Origin: Acestrorhynchus altus
Taxonomy: Eukaryota > Chordata > Actinopteri > Characiformes > Acestrorhynchidae
DNA: 64,000 nt
Assembly (NCBI GenBank): GCA_034509495.1
Contig: CM067506.1
Location: 17,931,328-17,995,327 of the forward strand
Reading direction: 5' to 3'
Shown here: one piece after another, positions 50,808-62,149 of the stretch
How the letters are laid out: each line of letters begins with the position of its first letter
How positions within the stretch are numbered: position 1 is the first letter of the stretch
Notes under the pieces: generated by a model
Databases searched by the model: none
The model's input: the letters and a program-made list of their open reading frames with translations, nothing else
What the model was told of the DNA's origin: nothing
Translations under genes and position numbers: made by a program

Positions 50808-51695
50808 CAGTGCATCCAGAAAGTATTCCCCACAATGCCAATGTGAGAAAAGCTTGTTTAAAATGTTTGCAAATTTATAAAAAAAATAAACCACAAAAAT
50901 ATAACATGTACATTAGTATTCACAGCCTATTTTCAATACTTTGTTGAAGCATAAATTACAGCATCAAGTCTTTTTAAGTATGATGCTACAAGCTTGGCAC
51001 CCTTGTTTTTGGGAAGTTTCTCCCATTCTTCTTTGCAGAACCTCTCAAGCTCCATCAGATTTGATGGGGAGTGTTGGTGCACAACCATTTTTAGATATCT
51101 TCAGAGATGTTCAAGTAGGTTCTAGTCTGGGCTCTGGCTGGGCCACTCAGGGACATTCACAGAGTTGTGCTGAAGCCACTCCTTTGTAATTTTGACTCTG
51201 TGCTTAGGGTCGTTGTCCTGTTGGGAGATAAATCTTCATCCCAGTCTGAGGTCCAGAGTGCTCTGGAGCAGGATATCATCAAGGATATCTCTCTTCATCA
51301 CTGCACTCACCTTTCCCCTTGGCCTGATTGGTGGAGTCCTGCGGAAATGGTTGTCCTTCTGGAAGGTTCTCTTTCCACAGAGCAAAGTTGGAGCTCTGTC
51401 AATGTGACCTTTGGGTTCTTGGTCACCTTTTTGACTAAGGTCCTCCTACCATGATCACTCACTTTGGCAGGGCAGCCAGCTCAGTGAATAGTCCTGGTGG
51501 TTCAAAATGTCTTCCATTTACGGACGTTGTGCTCTTTGGGACCTTCAATGCAGCAGAAATGTTCTGTATCCTTCTCCAGATCTGTGTCTTGGTTGTGAGG
51601 TATTGTGTGTAGAATTAGAATATATTTGATACATTTTTGAACAAAGCTGTAATATAACAATGTGCAAAAAGTGATGCACTATGAATACTTGAATA
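50808..51695 (-). mobile_element. Tc1-like transposon nested in the MITE
   Basis: The element starts CAGTGCATCCAGAAAGTATT after a TA (50,806-50,807). On the minus strand it follows the family of 45,388; the reverse complement of ACCTTCCAGAAGGACAACC lies near 51,348. Two internal deletions are clear: the middle of the transposase is gone near 51,310, and near 51,598 the sequence jumps from the CAGATCTGTGTCTTGG segment to the subterminal GTATTGTGTGTAGAATTAG. The right terminal repeat is only partly kept (GTGATGCACTATGAATACTT). Confidence 0.87.
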
Positions 51696-51899
51696 ATGTT
51701 TTCATTGGGTGTCCACATTTTTTCACATTGTAATTTATTTTTCACATTGTTTTTCACAAAAAGCCATTTATATGGTACAGTATACATTTTAGGACATCAT
51801 CAGACTCAAATTTACACATCAGTCAGCATTTGTAGTCAAAATGCACTGTTTCAATAGGTAAACTAAATGACTGATTTCAATATCAGGATCTAAACAGAG

Positions 51900-52342
51900 T
51901 GTCAGGGTGGTGAGCTGAACAGACAAAGACTAGGGAAGCGGAGGTAAATGCTTTGGTTGAGAATTTAATAAAATAAAGGAGAACAAACCAGGGATACTAA
52001 CAAACGATGGTACTCAAACTAACACAACACTAACACTAAATCTAGACAAACAAAGGAACAGCATGGGAAACACACCAAATGACAGAATCTCATCTGAGCA
52101 ACAAACCATGATGGAAACAAGAGGGCTAACAAAAACCTATTGAAATGGGGTCTCAAATACAAGACAACATTGGACACACCTGGAACAAACTGATTAGGGG
52201 CAGGGTTACAAATGAGACAAAGGTGGGAATGGGTGGAGCAAGGGAGGAGACAGGACCAAAACAAACACAAAGCATGCACATGGTAAAACACAACAACTGA
52301 GACAAGAGGCCAACAGGACTAGAACAGGACAGAGACATGACA
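51900..52342 (-). mobile_element. Solo LTR candidate (Gypsy-like)
   Basis: On the minus strand the 443-bp segment starts TGTCATGTCTCTGTCC and ends ACCACCCTGACA, so it has the TG...CA form with TGTCA/TGACA ends typical of LTRs. Its composition (many TTTGT and TTGTTT words, with GCTCCACCC and TTGTCTCATTTGTAACCCTG) resembles teleost Gypsy LTRs. The flanks CAGAG and CAGCC agree at only three of five bases, so no clean target duplication is present. No internal region adjoins. Confidence 0.55.
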
Positions 52343-52349
52343 CAGCCCA

Positions 52350-52514
52350 GTGTGATATGGGCTGAGGTGATATCATTTTTATTGAGTTTTAAAGTATCAG
52401 TGTTTTTCCCTTTTGTTCTCAGTTCCTTCTCCATTCTGCTCTCCTCTGCCCACACTCGCATTGTCATACACACACACCATAGTGGGGTATAAGACTTTGT
52501 CATAAGATGATTTG
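52350..52514. mobile_element. GGGCTGGGCGATAT MITE, copy B (truncated)
   Basis: ATGGGCTGAGGTGATATCAT starts it, and the interior CTGCTCTCCTCTGCCCACAC continues to the start of copy C. Its right part is missing. Confidence 0.55.
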
Positions 52515-52516
52515 GT

Positions 52517-52816
52517 GTAGGGATGGGCTATGATATCATTTATCTTGAGATTTAAAGTTTTAAATCATTTTTTGGCTCCCTTGCTGTGGTGCACACCCAG
52601 CCCTCAGCTGCTCCTCTTATTTTGCTCCCCTGCACCCTCACTAATATTCTCACACACACAATGTAGGGGGCAAATATATTTAAAAAGACAAAGGATTTAT
52701 TGGTGTGTCCAATTTTTTTCACGTTGTATTTTTCACTTCATATATTGCATTGTATATTTCCATTGAGCTAAAACATATCTGAATATGATTTTTGGTCCAG
52801 ATCTTCCAGCCCTACT
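52517..52816. mobile_element. GGGCTGGGCGATAT MITE, copy C (complete)
   Basis: TAGGGATGGGCTATGATATC at the left and CCAGATCTTCCAGCCCTA at the right are inverted repeats. The interior has CTCAGCTGCTCCTCTTATTT, a short CACACACA seed and TTTTCACTTCATATATTGCA. At 300 bp it probably shows the basic length of this MITE. Confidence 0.7.
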
Positions 52817-53737
52817 CAAACAGCAAAGTTTTATGTGATGTTTGAAGTTCATAGCATGAAATTATATAATAGTTATACTGTTTTCCAGTTATTTTCCCAA
52901 AAAGAGGATATTTTCACTGACACAGACTTTCCCCTAGGTGTAAGTAAACATGCAGGGCACCAAAGTTTCTTTAGGTTTGCACAGAAGCTACAATGCTTAT
53001 GTAATAAACAAGTAATAAAAGCGTATAGCCATTAATTAGCATGGTGTAAACTGCACGTCTGAGTCATTATTCACTGGCCTAAATGCATATAAATGTGTTA
53101 AATAATGTGTGCTTTTATAATTTTTAGAATAAAATTCAGAATATTGAAACTGTTGTTATAGCTGTGTGCAACATGGACGTTTGTTCATTTTTATAAATAA
53201 GGGTCATACAGTTTCATAAAAGGTTATATGATAGTAATTTGCACCACAGGGCAAGGCTAGCAAAGTTTGTACTGTAATAACAGACAGATGTAAATAACCA
53301 GTAAATCATAGCTTACATTACCTTAATAGCTCCAGTGCAGAAGTCAAATGTAAGACAAACACATCTGTAATTAATTAATAATGAATGTAATAAAATGTAA
53401 AAATCTGATTCCACTCTGTTCTCTTCCCAACATGCCAGTTCACAATGCATTCCTGTTTGTTCTTGTTCAGCAGTATGGCTGGTCTGTGCTGCATCTGCGA
53501 GACATTACTTGCTGACCATGTCACTGTGTTTTCCACACTTGTCTCTATAGATTTACATCAGTAAATACAGTATCACAATATTCCTGGGGCAAATAGAGCA
53601 CCTGCAGCAGTTTGATTGCATGTTTCTATTTTAATGAAGTTCCCCTGTTCTTCCACACACATGCTTTGCCTACACATGGATTATTTATTGTTAAGTTGGA
53701 CGAACATTTCTTCTTTTTGAATGAGCTATGCACTCTC
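52817..53737. other. Unassigned non-coding sequence
   Basis: No exon or repeat is recognised. Confidence 0.5.
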
Positions 53738-54652
53738 ATTGAGCACTTTATTAGGAACACTTTATTAATTCTGGGTAGGGCTCTCCATGTGCTCTTGAAA
53801 CCACCTCATTCTTCATGGCAGGATTTCCACAAGATCTTGGAAACATTCCTTTGAGGTTGGACAATACTAATATAATTGCATCATGCAGCTCCTGCAGATT
53901 TTCTCAGGAGCACTTTCATCCTGTTCATTTTCCATTCTACCACATTCCAAAGGTTTGAATTCAGATCTTGTGACTGGGAAGGGCATAGAAGCCATTTGAG
54001 CTCATTGTTATGTTCATAAAACCAGTTTGAGATGATTTTGGTTTGGAACATGGTGTATCATCATGCTGGAAGTAGAGCTAGAAACTGGAAAAACTGAGGC
54101 AATGAAGGGATGCACATGGCCAGCTACAGTACTCAAATTCTGTGGCATTCAGGTGATGGATTATTGGTATTGAAAGGCCCAAATTGTGCCAGGAAAATAT
54201 TCCTCTCACCATTACACCACCTCCATCAGGTTTGGGTCTGCAGAGTCTTGCTGTTGACACTATTTCTGACTCTACCGTTTTTGTGCCTCATCAGAGTTCA
54301 AGATCTGGTCTTCTGCTGCTCACCACTACTGTACAGAGATCTGAGTTACTATTGCTTTTCTGTCAGCTTGAGTCAGTCTTGCCATTTTATATTGATCACT
54401 TTCATCAGCAGATCTTCCATCTGCAGATCTGCTGCTCCTTTTTTTATTTTTTTGAGTAAACCTTCCTAGAGACTGGTATCCTAAAAGATTTGTCAGTCTA
54501 ACATGTATGGCATCAAGCATCATGGCAGACAAAAATCACTGAGAACACATTTGGATTGAAGTGAACATTAGTTGAAGCTGTTGGATGATTTTAAGCCCTG
54601 CGCTGCTGACACACAATTGTCTGATTAGAAAATTGCATGAATGTGTATAAAA
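53738..54652 (-). mobile_element. Tc1-like transposon relic, third family (TTTATTAGGAACAC end)
   Basis: The left end GAGCACTTTATTAGGAACAC (53,741) is the hallmark of a widespread teleost Tc1 family. The minus strand reads GGGVMVRGIFSWHNLG near 54,190 (central catalytic region) and MARLTQADRKAIVTQISV near 54,380 (N-terminal DNA-binding region), in the right order. Internal deletions shorten the element, and the right terminal repeat is missing past TTGCATGAATGTGTAT. Confidence 0.87.
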
Positions 54653-54669
54653 TACTCTACTAGTACATT

Positions 54670-54860
54670 GTTAAAAGTATAAGATCCTTGAGGAATATGT
54701 GGCGGAACCTCTAAGGTGCTTCCAGGAACCTTTAAGGAATCTTGAAGAAACCTTCATCCTTTTATTGAAGGTTCCTCAAAGCACCATAAGAGGTTTATGC
54801 ATAGTTTCAAATCAAAGAACCTAAATAAGTTCCTCAAGTATACTGTTCGTTGTACAGTGT
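54670..54860. mobile_element. GGTTCCT-type MITE
   Basis: Words such as CAGGAACCTTTAAGGAATC, GAAGGTTCCTCAAAGCACC and AAGTTCCTCAAGTATACTG form short inverted repeats, as in the GGTTCTT MITE family at 39,842. Confidence 0.55.
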
Positions 54861-55639
54861 AGTTGGATGTAGGTTATACATGCTCAAAGCTCTCTTTATC
54901 TGTCTCTTTAAATTATTTTGCTTCCTGGAGTAAATTGTTATGCATATTTTATGGTGGCAAAGGAGATCAAATAGCATTTCTCCTAAAAGTGTTCTTAGCA
55001 AGAGAGAAATCTCATATTACTGATCTTTACATTGTGTGCTGGGGGAGGAGGGTTAGGCCAGCTGTAGGAGCAATTATCGATGTCAACCTGATCAGTCAAG
55101 CTAACAGTTTTCTCCAAGTAAGGAACATGTATGAGGGACAGAGAGATCATGCGTGTTAATTGACTGTTTTATCAGAACTGGGAAAAACGCTTTCAGTAGA
55201 ACGCAAAACACATCTGCAGGCTAAACTGGACAGTGTACTATATTATGATATTTTACCTCAAAGTATCTCATAGTAAGCTTTTCTGAGTTTATCATGGATG
55301 TTTTCAGTATTTCTAAAATACAGAATACAGGGTGACCATTTTTGTTAAAGGAAATTTGGAAAATTTTGGAAAATCCAGCCTGAAACCCCACATTTTTTGG
55401 TCCCATAAAGAGGACATGTCATGGAAATAGAGGATATGGTAACACTAGATGTTAACTTATGTGTAGCATAAATATTTTTGGTTAAGTGGATTTAGTGCAG
55501 CACTTTATGTAATGTGTGTTATGCATTTCTCTCTATTTGTCTAGTCTGATTTTATATGTACTGTGAAAAGTTCTAAAAGTGTTGAGTGGAAATGGATCGA
55601 TCAGTGTTTTTGGGACCAATGTTTTTGGGACCAATTGCT
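54861..55639. other. Unassigned non-coding sequence
   Basis: A 17-bp tandem duplication around TGTTTTTGGGACCAA (55,602-55,634) is present. A GTAAGG donor-like site at 55,118 follows a short open frame, but no acceptor supports an exon. Confidence 0.45.
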
Positions 55640-56003
55640 CGATTATAGGCACCAATTGAGGGTGGGGCTGGAGGGCACATTAAACTGACCACTATCCTAC
55701 ACAACACACATTTTCTACAACAGATTTTCTATTCATACCTTTTGCACAGACATTTTACCTATACATGTACACAACAGACAGACTTGCACTTACACATAAC
55801 ATACTTAATATTCATAATGACACATTATTTGTTCTGTGGTTCAATAGCTTATTTTTTAGTTTATTGTATTTTAATATGTCTCTTATTTAGTATGTTTTTA
55901 ATAAGGCTTGAGTACTGTGCTCTTTCTCCTCTTTGTTGTTTATTGTGCTGCTGTAATACGTGACTTTCCCCCTTGGTTTAATAAAGGTATCTATCTATTA
56001 ACC
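55640..56003 (+). mobile_element. Rex/CR1-like LINE 3' UTR
   Basis: The stretch ends TTTCCCCCTTGGTTTAATAA and then AGGTATCTATCTATT, the typical end (a TTAATAAAG polyadenylation-like signal followed by a TATC tail) of fish Rex/CR1-type LINEs. Upstream TTGTTTATTGTGCTGCTGTA is also typical. No coding part is present. Confidence 0.65.
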
Positions 56004-57091
56004 CCTACAGGCTTTACTTAATAATGTATCATCATACAGGGTTTAAAATAATTGAGTGTCTTATTTCCCAGGATGAAATGCACTACTAAGTGTACTCTAT
56101 GTGGAATCAACCACAGTTAAAACTGTGTTGAACTTGCTGAAGAGTCTGTGAGTTCCCTTGCAGAACTACACTGTTTATCTCAGTGTTGTTAGTGATGCTA
56201 GTTCTGTTGGTACTCACCGTGCTGGGCTGAGTGACGGACTCTTGGTTAGTTATTGTATTAAAATATTCATATATTAACCATCTTTACGCTACTTCCCCCA
56301 CAAGGCATGTTACTTTTGTACATTCTACAAATATGTGAGTTTAAATCACATATTTACAGTCAGGTACAGCCATTAGACTGGTAACATTTAGACAGATTTC
56401 AAAACTGCCTTCAGTAGGTTTGTGCATCCATTCATGAAGTTTGTATTGTCATCAGGTTTTTGACTGAGGAATTGCACTGAGCTGTGACCTTGTGCGGAGC
56501 TGGAGGAACTACAAAATATGGATAATACAGAATGATCTGACCAGTTCTCAGAATTGGCTAAATTATCGTCCAGTCGCTGGGTTTTCTCTGGGAAATCCAG
56601 AGCTCTCCCACCTCCCAAAAGCATGCCAATTACAGTGGGATTTTATTCACTTAAATATGGTTTGAAGTGATTAATGCCCTCTAAATCAGAAACTGATGAA
56701 TAGTTCAGTAAGTTTAATGGGACTTCATTAGGTTGTCATTCAGATGAATGGCATTTTTGTTAATTTTCTATAAAGCATGTCCTGCCAACCAATAGCGGCT
56801 ATGAAAGAATTCATTCGTGGGAACTGGTGAGCTTGGCTATGTCACTGAGGTACGTTCAGAGGGAAATAGGAACAAGACTTTCCTTGTTCAGTTAAAAATA
56901 CATTTTCAATCTTTTAATGAAATAAAGACAAATAATATCAAAAACTGTGTCAGTCATCCCCCTGAACTGAGGGATTATTTATCAAATAAATTGTAGCTTT
57001 GACAGCCAATATCGCCTTTGATTTGGAAATTATAATGTTATTTCTTTTGAGATCGGAACTCAGATAGTGTAAGTGTTTCCAGGCTTCGGGC

Positions 57092-57095
<4 letters not shown>
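56004..57095. other. Unassigned non-coding sequence
   Basis: Nothing recognised. Confidence 0.5.

Positions 57096-57143
<48 letters not shown>
57096..57143. repeat. (GT)n microsatellite
   Basis: About 24 GT units ending in GTGCACGCGCC. Confidence 0.96.
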
Positions 57144-57145
<2 letters not shown>

Positions 57146-59929
57146 ACGCGCCAGGGTCTTTATTATAGTGGGGGAAGGGGGAGATCCATTTATATCTTGG
57201 AAAAAAAAATCAATGTGCTCTGAGCTACTTGGAGATGTTTCTGCCCTAATTCATTTCATAGATAAAGTTTCTAAACAGAGTTACAAACTGGAGCAGGGCT
57301 GTGCATTGCCTGGCTAATGACGCCTCCATGCTTATGACCTATGCTCCCCATGTCTTATCTTAAATACATGTTCACATTTACAGTGGCAGTTTTCTTTCCA
57401 TTCCCTTTGACCTTTAGGGTGCTTGACCCTACTCATGAACTGGTCAGGTCTTGACGGAACTTATTCTAACCCTTTGGTGTTGCCCAGTGATAACTAGCAG
57501 ATGATATTGACTTGTATTGCTGAGATTAGAACCAACAAACATGATGCTTTTGGTTCTAAAGGTCACTTTCACATTGTGTGAAGACTTTTCCTTTTCCTTC
57601 TTGAACAAATGTGAGGCCTGACTCAAGGGGCAAATGGCAGCTCAGTGGAGGAAACAGTAACAAAGACAACCTGGGTGGTCTCACAGTCTGAAGATGTCCT
57701 TCTTATTTGACTGTGGCCCAGAAAGTAACATAATCCCTTTAGCTATAGTTACATGTACACAATCCAACCAAGAACAATAATACAACGCTATTGTATCATT
57801 ATTTTACAAGCTCTCTTAGACTTTTAGAAGCAAATCTCTTAATTTAAGGTGCTGAAAGTCCTCCTTCTGTCTTTCAGCAGTCTGTATCCAAACATTCAAG
57901 AAAATGAGCAGTTGGTTATGCTCAGTTATATAACCTGGATTTTAACCAAATGCTACATTCTGGAACAATGCATCAAAACATTTTGGTATTACAATACATA
58001 TACAGTGACAAAGCATTGTGAAAAATATTCATTCTACAAACAGGTTTGCAGTGTATAATGGTTTGGGTTATCATACTCTAAAAGAATGTGATGAAAATTT
58101 GATGGTTATGTGCATTTGCTTAATAACTGTATTGAATAAATACAACCATAGAAACAATTCCACCAATTTCTTTCTCTCTTCAGAGTTTTAAAAAATTATC
58201 AATCCATCAGTTAATTGAGAAAATAATCAACTGATTAGTCAATGATTACTGAGCATTATGATTTGTTTATTTCTTGGCTTGTTCATGTGGTTTGTCCTTT
58301 TATTAACCTTAAGGTTAATTGTAGCTTCTAATAATAATAATAACAATGATGTGATGTGGTTATCATACTGTGAAAACCATTTTAACCCTTTGTATTTATA
58401 AAATCTAATGCAATTGCTTTATTTGAACACCAGTTTACAAGTCACCAGCACTGTCATAAACCCAGTCCAGAATGGGTTTAGCGTGGTAATGTCATATACC
58501 ACACTCCTTCTGCATCCCAGTTCTAGTTGATGAAACAGCATGGATTGGGAAGATTTGGCTGACAGAAAAGCTTAAAAATGACCTGGAAATAAATCTTTTT
58601 GACCCTTATTCAAATTATTTATCTCCTGTATTTGCCTTCTTCAGATTTTCTCATTTTACCTCTGCAAAAAGTAAGAGCTCTCAATTCATCCATTTCTTTC
58701 ATGAAGCATAAAGATGAATGCTTCTGTGCTTTCTGTGCTGTACTGCACTTAGTCAGAATGAATGTGTGATTATAAATAAAATCATTATATAGCCCTTTGT
58801 CTGCAGGACAGGATTTGTTTTAATAAGTTTGGTTTAGTATGTTTTTCAAAATCACATAACTAGTGTGTCAGTGATGTCTTCACGTTACAGACTGCAGTGC
58901 TGGGGCACAAAGAGGGACAACCACTGCTAGGCATCCCAGGCATGGCCTGCTTTTCATTAAGCAGGAATCTGCCCTGTCAAAGGGCACAGTGGGTCTACAC
59001 TGTACTCGGAAAGGGAAACATTATGGAAGGAGTGTCAGGTTTGTGTTAGTCTTGATTTACAGCTCATATTTTTGAAGAAGCATAAGGGTTTTCTCCTTGG
59101 TTGGAAAGGCTGGGGGCAATGGAACATCCACACAAGACTCATAGGCGTATGTTCTGCTATAGGGCAGGCTACTGAGTGGCAGCTCTCCGATGTGTTACTC
59201 ACTCGTCCGTTCTCTTCGTAACCCTTCAAACACACACGTCTGGGCCGCAGCCACGTTCCTGACCTGTATGTATTTGTAAGTGTTGCCTGCCTTTCAGCTT
59301 AAGTGTGTCCTTTGCTGCCCTATAATTAGGAGAATAAACATTTGTAGAGGGGAGGAATGTGGACAGGGGAAGGCCAAGTTCCCAAGAGGCTGTCCAGTGA
59401 GTTGTAGGAGTAGAGGTGGAGCTGAAGTGCTGAGTGCTGCTTGGAGATTTACAGCCACATGGTTCTTCAGCTGTTTCTCTGTTGGAGCACCCAGGCATGA
59501 AATCCATAGTGACTGCCACTCTGACTACCAACACCTAAGGAGAGTCCACAGTGGATTCAGTGGTCAGATAAACACTGGGGAAACCAAAGAGCATGCCTGG
59601 TGGATTTTTATCAGGTTAGGTCACTTTTAACGGACACATGGAAAGTTAAGCAAATAAGGCCTGCTAATAGTCAGTGACCTTATGCTGTTTTTAACAGAAA
59701 CATTGCTGTGATCATCACATGTAGCTAATTTGCCTTGCATACTATCACACATTGGACTTCAAAACAACAGAGTTTTGAGTATCGGATCTTCAGTACGCAT
59801 ATTTAATAGGTTTAACAGGTTATCTATTTTGATATTCACAACAAATTTATAATTTTTATGCCGATCTGTAAGTAAATCTCTTAAGTTAACACTCTTAAAC
59901 ACTGACTTTAACGTCTCTAGTCCCTGTAG
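57144..59929. other. Unassigned non-coding sequence
   Basis: About 2.8 kb with no supported gene. Around 58,190-58,255 AATCAACTGATTAGTCAATG resembles a fish repeat built on ATTAATC words. The open frames at 59,226-59,630 overlap on opposite strands and have no domain. Confidence 0.5.
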
Positions 59930-60222
59930 AGTAGTATTGACAAAAGAATAGTTCTACTCTTTTGTCAATTAACTTACTGGCACCATGCCTAATGCCTGGC
60001 ATGTGGTAGAGGTTTACAAAGCCCACCAGCATTGAGCTGTGGGGCAGTGGAACTGGAAATATGGTGCTCCATCCAGTACTCTGGAGTTTGGGAGTTGGTG
60101 CTGAGATTGAGTGGTTGACAGTAACTCCAATACAGCAAGATACACTCTTTTAATATGCTTGATTTCAGAAGCAACACTTTATGAACAGGTGTCCCGATAC
60201 TTTTGTCCATACTGTGTATATC
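59930..60222. mobile_element. Tc1/mariner-type MITE, short copy
   Basis: The left end AGTATTGACAAAAGAATA and the right end GATACTTTTGTCCATACTGT are inverted repeats of the family at 6,803 and 36,009. The interior has GGTGCTCCATCCAGTACTC. Next to the left end is a perfect 12-bp inverted repeat (ATTGACAAAAGA and TCTTTTGTCAAT, 59,936-59,969) with a 10-base loop. Confidence 0.72.
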
Positions 60223-60504
60223 CAACACTAATGCTGTATGTATTTAAGCAAGGTTTAAATGCTGCACGTGTTTAGTAGTTACAATGAAGACTAAATCCTT
60301 CAAGGGACTGCAACTCAGTTTAAATTACTGTTGGCATCCATCATTACTTGGTTCTCCTGGGACCTTTATACTCTGAATAACTTCAGAGTGTTATGTGGTA
60401 GATACCAGGAGCAAATACTGGATTGTATTTCTGATAGAAATGAAAGGATCAAAACAAATTCTGTAACAAGTCCAGTCCTAACTATTACAGAATTCCTTGC
60501 AGTT

Positions 60505-60680
60505 CAGTGTAGGGCTGGGAGATATGGACAGGCATTGCATCCCAATGTGTTTTAGCTGAATGGCAATATGTGTTATACACATTTTAAACAATTTACGAAT
60601 TTGATCTTCTTTATACAGACTGTCATCTTCATGCCAGAGCAGTGTTGCAGTAATGCCTCCATTAGACAATGTATATTTGC
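60505..60680. mobile_element. GGGCTGGGCGATAT-type MITE, possible copy E
   Basis: TAGGGCTGGGAGATATGGACA matches the family end with one change and GCTGAATGGCAATATG fits its subterminal part in reverse. The rest is diverged and the other end is not found. Confidence 0.5.
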
Positions 60681-61121
60681 AATATATACATTTGCTTCAT
60701 ATTTAAAGTATATATAAAAGCTGCATATCTGTAAAATGCAGAAAAGTGCACACCCAACATACCGCTTATGTAGTCCTGGTGAAAAAAGTATATATATGGA
60801 AAAAGTAGTATCTTTCCATCATTAAAGAGAATTGTGAAACGAAGCCGTCCTCTCTGAGGCTGCTGTAATAGGAGTATTGGAACTGAACGAGCTGTCTAAA
60901 CTCAGGGCTTATACTGCGTTCTTCCAAGCTGAAGCATGACAGCGCGCTCTCAAGCATGCCTCCCAGCTGAGATTGTGCGGTCTTGAGGTGGGATTAGTGT
61001 TCACACTCAAACAGCACAGTGGCCCGCTCTCAGCACTCATCTCAGGCTCTCTCCTCCACCACTGCTGGTCACATGTTTTACTGTGTGTACGCTAATGAAA
61101 CCTGAGGCTGGGGGTGGTGGG
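60681..61121. other. Unassigned, moderately CpG-containing sequence
   Basis: The 60,840-61,050 stretch is unique-looking and contains some CpGs (GACAGCGCGCTC). It could be regulatory; no specific motif supports that. Confidence 0.35.
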
Positions 61122-61294
61122 CTTTGCAGCACAGCATGAAACTAATTTGTGTGAACACAGTGTCGACTCACACCGAAGCCCTCAAGGCCGGTGTAGTGTA
61201 TGGACGAGCGTGGAAGAAGCCATTGACCCTGTTGACCTTCGTGTGTTGTGTGACAGCCATGCTGGCACATAAACCACAGTGGATGTTTAACAAG
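61122..61294 (+). CDS. Weak exon candidate
   Basis: A possible acceptor GGTGGGCTTTGCAG ends at about 61,129, an open frame follows (KLICVNTVSTHTEALKAG, LLTFVCCVTAMLAHK), and a donor-like AACAAG|GTAATGG is at about 61,294. The acceptor is purine-rich and poor, and the protein is not recognised. Probably chance. Confidence 0.15.
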
Positions 61295-61934
61295 GTAATG
61301 GAACAGGGTCACAATGTCAAGGCCGTTATTTTCTCATAGGGCAGAGGCAGTCTTCTAGATGAACAGGGCTTTCAGTGTCCTCTGTTATAACAGCAGAGTC
61401 CAGGCCTCTGCCCACAGGGCAGCGTCTCCATCTCTAACAGACCTGTATTCAGAGGGGATGCTCTGACTGATGTAACGGGCGCTTGGCAGTGTTTATGTGT
61501 AATGAGTGCCTTACAATGCCAAGGTCCTTAAATGCTCACATTTTTCTTACATTCCTCTGGCGCACACCGAGGCATTGTGTGCAGGCAGAAAGACCTATAC
61601 TGTCTTTTTGGACAAATGTGCTTGAACAAAGAAGCTAGGCCATTGTGCTTCTGTTCTGCACAGCTGCTGTGTTTGCTGCACAGGTAGGTGTGACTGCTTA
61701 TTGTGCATAATGCTTTTGCACAGCAAAATAAATGTATCAGTCTAGCAGAAGTGTGGTCATAATGGCAGTGTTACAGACTGCAAATTCTTTATGTTCACGT
61801 AATGATAGTGACTGTGTCACATGTTCCACATCTTATCATATTTTTTCTTGTATATTATTCTTTTCTTCTGATATTCACTGATAACGTTTATGTTGTTTTT
61901 TGTTTAAAATGTCATAAAGGAACACTCTTCAGTT
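61295..61934. other. Unassigned non-coding sequence
   Basis: Nothing recognised. TTGGCA and TGCCAA half-sites at about 61,480-61,523 resemble an NFI-type pair with an unusually long gap. Confidence 0.35.
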
Positions 61935-62130
61935 AAGGGCCTACAAATTGTTGGTTTTGGTTCTTTAAAGAATCATTTTTGTAAAGGATTGTTTAAAGAA
62001 GTTGATATAATTATTCTTTACTGATTTAAAAGATTATTCGATTCACAGCTCCTTTACAAATATTTCTGGCACCAAAGGTGGTTCTTCTATGGGATCACTC
62101 ACAGAACACCCTTTTTAGTATTTATTGTAG
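61935..62130. mobile_element. GGTTCTT-type MITE
   Basis: GGTTTTGGTTCTTTAAAGAA and AAAGGTGGTTCTTCTATGGG are the marks of this family (other copies at 21,495, 39,842 and 54,670). Confidence 0.6.
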
Positions 62131-62149
62131 TAGTGTAGTGTATTTGTAA

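Larger units (their letters stand above)
50488..51790. mobile_element. GGGCTGGGCGATAT MITE, copy A, split by a Tc1 insertion
   Basis: The left end TAGGGCTGGGCGATATATCG begins at 50,490. The interior (CTCTTAGCTCCTCCTCTACT, GATCAAATTTCAATATG) matches the copy at 62,153. The match stops at 50,803, where a Tc1 element begins, and resumes after it at about 51,698 with TTTTCATTGGGTGTCC and TTTCACATTGTAATTT. A CA array (50,655-50,713) grew from a short CA run that other copies also carry. The right end is not clear. Confidence 0.75.

Noticed and set aside
54863..55159. Open frame ending in a GTAAGG donor-like site at 55,118
   Set aside because: No acceptor or domain supports an exon.
55602..55634. 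Short tandem duplication around TTTTTGGGACCAA
   Set aside because: Only two units; ordinary replication slippage.
59226..59630. Overlapping frames of 102 and 116 codons on opposite strands
   Set aside because: No homology recognised, and both strands open over the same bases suggests compositional chance.
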